The notes under the pieces: generated by a model
What the model was told of the DNA's origin: nothing
Databases searched by the model: none
What the model saw: the letters and a program-made list of their open reading frames with translations, nothing else
Origin: an uncultured Eubacteriales bacterium
Lineage (GTDB): Bacteria > Bacillota > Clostridia > Christensenellales > UBA1242
Direction of reading: 5' to 3'
NCBI GenBank assembly: GCA_949031345.1
Contig: CARNVA010000001.1
Span: forward strand, 1 to 64,000
Length of the DNA: 64,000 nucleotides
In this document: piece by piece, positions 62,716 through 64,000 of the stretch
Layout of the letters: every line of letters starts with the position of its first letter
Numbering within the stretch: the stretch's first letter is position 1
Position numbers and translations under genes: made by a program

Positions 62716-64000
62716 ATGATAGACAATAAGGAAGAGAAAAGCGTTCAAGAAAAACCGAAGATAGTTCATTTTAGATATTTTTTCTATCCTTTTTTGGCTT
62801 TTTTATTTGGAATAATTGTTGCAAGACGGCTATATATGGGTGATATTGAAATAGCAATCGTAACAACATTGGTGGTTATTGCAACTATAGTTATTTTCTC
62901 GCTTAGAAAAAGTTTTATTCCGCTTGCTATTATGCTTTGCTTTTTCTTTGTGGGCAATGGTTTTTATTATCTTGGCAGTCTGTCGTTTAATGTAAAAGAT
63001 TATCGTCAAGATGTCGTTGTGGTGGGCAGAATAACTGATGACATTGACCAAAATGGTTATGGCTATACAATTTTGCTTGATGATGTTGTGGTTAACGGTG
63101 AAAATGAACACAAAATAAATTTGTATATCCAAAACTGTTATCAGCGTCCAAAGCCTGGCACCATTATCACTTTTGAGGGGAGAATTTTAAAAGTCAAACC
63201 CTTTACTTTAAAAAGTTTCAACTCGTCTGATTATAGAAGTGGCGCAAGATATTCCTCGTCAGTTAAATATTCTGATTTGACAATGCTTGATGAAGGTTTT
63301 TGCAAGCTGGATGAAAAGGTGAGGGTGTCTGTCAAAAATTTGCTTCAAACGCACATGAGTAAAGACAGTGCGGCAGTGGCTTATGCAATATTGTTTGGAG
63401 ATAAAAATGATGTTGACCCAGCAATAACGAATACATATAAAAATTCGGGTATCATTCATATTTTGACGGTCAGTGGTCTGCATGTGGGCTTTTTGGTAGG
63501 GCTGTTTTACAAACTTTTAAATAGATTTAGGGTCAACAGATATGTCGTGCCAGTGCTTGTGGCTGCTTTTATATTGTTTTATGCTTATCTTTGCGGCTTC
63601 ACGCCTTCCGTTTTGAGAGCGGGTATCATGGCAATAATTTTAATGCTTGCAAAAACTTTCTATCGAAGTTATGACCCGTTGAACAGCTTAGGCATTGCAG
63701 GTTTTATCATTTGTATGACTAAACCACTTTCAGCACTTGATATAGGCTTTTTAATGTCGTTCTTTTGCGTATTTTCTTTGATAACTGTTATGCCAGTTAT
63801 TTCAAATTTTCTCAAGCGGTTTATTCCTAAAAAGCTGGCTGACCTCATTGCAGTTTCGCTTGCTGCTCAACTTGGCATTCTGCCATTTCTTGCTTACTTT
63901 GGCTCACAAGTGCATCTGCTGGCCTTTGTCGCAAACCTTATAATAATTCCAATCTTAAGCGTGCTTTACCCATATTTGTTTGTTGTTTCTATGCTTGGAA
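62716..64000 (+). CDS. comEC: Competence protein ComEC, N-terminal part (runs off the window)
   Basis: The frame is open from ATG 62716 to the end of the window. The protein begins with a short cytoplasmic tail, two to three membrane helices and a small OB-fold-like region, then the hallmark GIIHILTVSGLHVGFL and GFTPSVLRAGIM of the ComEC/Rec2 membrane channel, which pulls single-stranded DNA into the cell. The metallo-beta-lactamase part is expected beyond the window. It has no ribosome site and is predicted to be leaderless. Confidence 0.93.
   Translation, partial: MIDNKEEKSVQEKPKIVHFRYFFYPFLAFLFGIIVARRLYMGDIEIAIVTTLVVIATIVIFSLRKSFIPLAIMLCFFFVGNGFYYLGSLSFNVKDYRQDVVVVGRITDDIDQNGYGYTILLDDVVVNGENEHKINLYIQNCYQRPKPGTIITFEGRILKVKPFTLKSFNSSDYRSGARYSSSVKYSDLTMLDEGFCKLDEKVRVSVKNLLQTHMSKDSAAVAYAILFGDKNDVDPAITNTYKNSGIIHILTVSGLHVGFLVGLFYKLLNRFRVNRYVVPVLVAAFILFYAYLCGFTPSVLRAGIMAIILMLAKTFYRSYDPLNSLGIAGFIICMTKPLSALDIGFLMSFFCVFSLITVMPVISNFLKRFIPKKLADLIAVSLAAQLGILPFLAYFGSQVHLLAFVANLIIIPILSVLYPYLFVVSMLG

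Noticed and set aside
1..64000. Template repeat or reverse transcriptase for the variable region
   Set aside because: I looked for a second copy of the GTGCGGCCTGCG end and for reverse transcriptase motifs on both strands and found none here.
1..64000. CRISPR array or transposase
   Set aside because: No regularly spaced direct repeats and no transposase-like frame were seen.

Overview
The window is a piece of a low-GC, Firmicutes-type bacterial chromosome, most likely from an uncultured clostridial gut bacterium. This is an inference from gene order and style. Supporting signs are rpmB divergent from an asp23-like gene and fakA, a sepF-lspA-rluD group, holB-ricT-trmN6, hrcA-grpE-dnaK-dnaJ behind a CIRCE operator, coaB and coaC as separate streptococcal-type genes, mostly strong AGGAGG ribosome sites and sigma-A promoters. 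No plasmid or replication-origin feature is visible.

Layout. 0-4.4 kb: the 3' part of an SF1 helicase gene, then a tight run of a radical SAM/SPASM protein, an amidohydrolase broken by an in-frame TAA, a histidine-phosphatase-fold protein and a small pyrophosphatase. 4.8-11 kb: two paralogous secreted surface proteins (lectin-like module, InlB-type repeats, GLUG repeats). The second has an in-frame stop and a segment that looks like the variable region of a diversity-generating retroelement target. 11-13.6 kb: rpmB, asp23-like, fakA. 13.9-17.7 kb: a minus-strand operon of a 101-aa protein and two paralogous HExxH/NExxND metallopeptidase-like proteins. 17.9-29.4 kb: housekeeping genes (tlyA, prfB with its +1 frameshift, tsaD, U32 peptidase, sepF, lspA, rluD-like, holB, ricT, trmN6-like). 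29.6-33.2 kb: acetyltransferase, a third HExxH protein, a short-chain dehydrogenase and a small unknown. 33.3-36.1 kb: a four-gene AT-rich segment with an HTH regulator, bordered by related sequences at its left end and next to tRNA-Ser at its right end. 36.4-42.9 kb: an unknown membrane protein and the heat-shock operon. 43-50.4 kb: an LRR surface protein, rsmE, coaB, a 41-aa reading frame, coaC, a LysR regulator, a Cys-rich protein, a YkvI-like transporter and an ABC permease/ATPase pair. 50.6-58.4 kb: a compact phage-structural operon (portal, scaffold-like, capsid, connector-like, propeller-like protein, two holin-like proteins) with no large terminase, integrase or lysin. 58.6-62.5 kb: two large lipoproteins. 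62.7 kb to the end: the 5' part of comEC.

The strongest items for follow-up are the phage capsid operon without a packaging motor, the retroelement-like variable region, the peptidase operon with a possible built-in inhibitor, five genes whose promoters sit exactly 6 bases before the start codon (predicted leaderless mRNAs), the tRNA-Ser-bordered insert, and the 41-aa frame inside the coenzyme A operon. All function calls are from reading motifs by eye; no database search was run.
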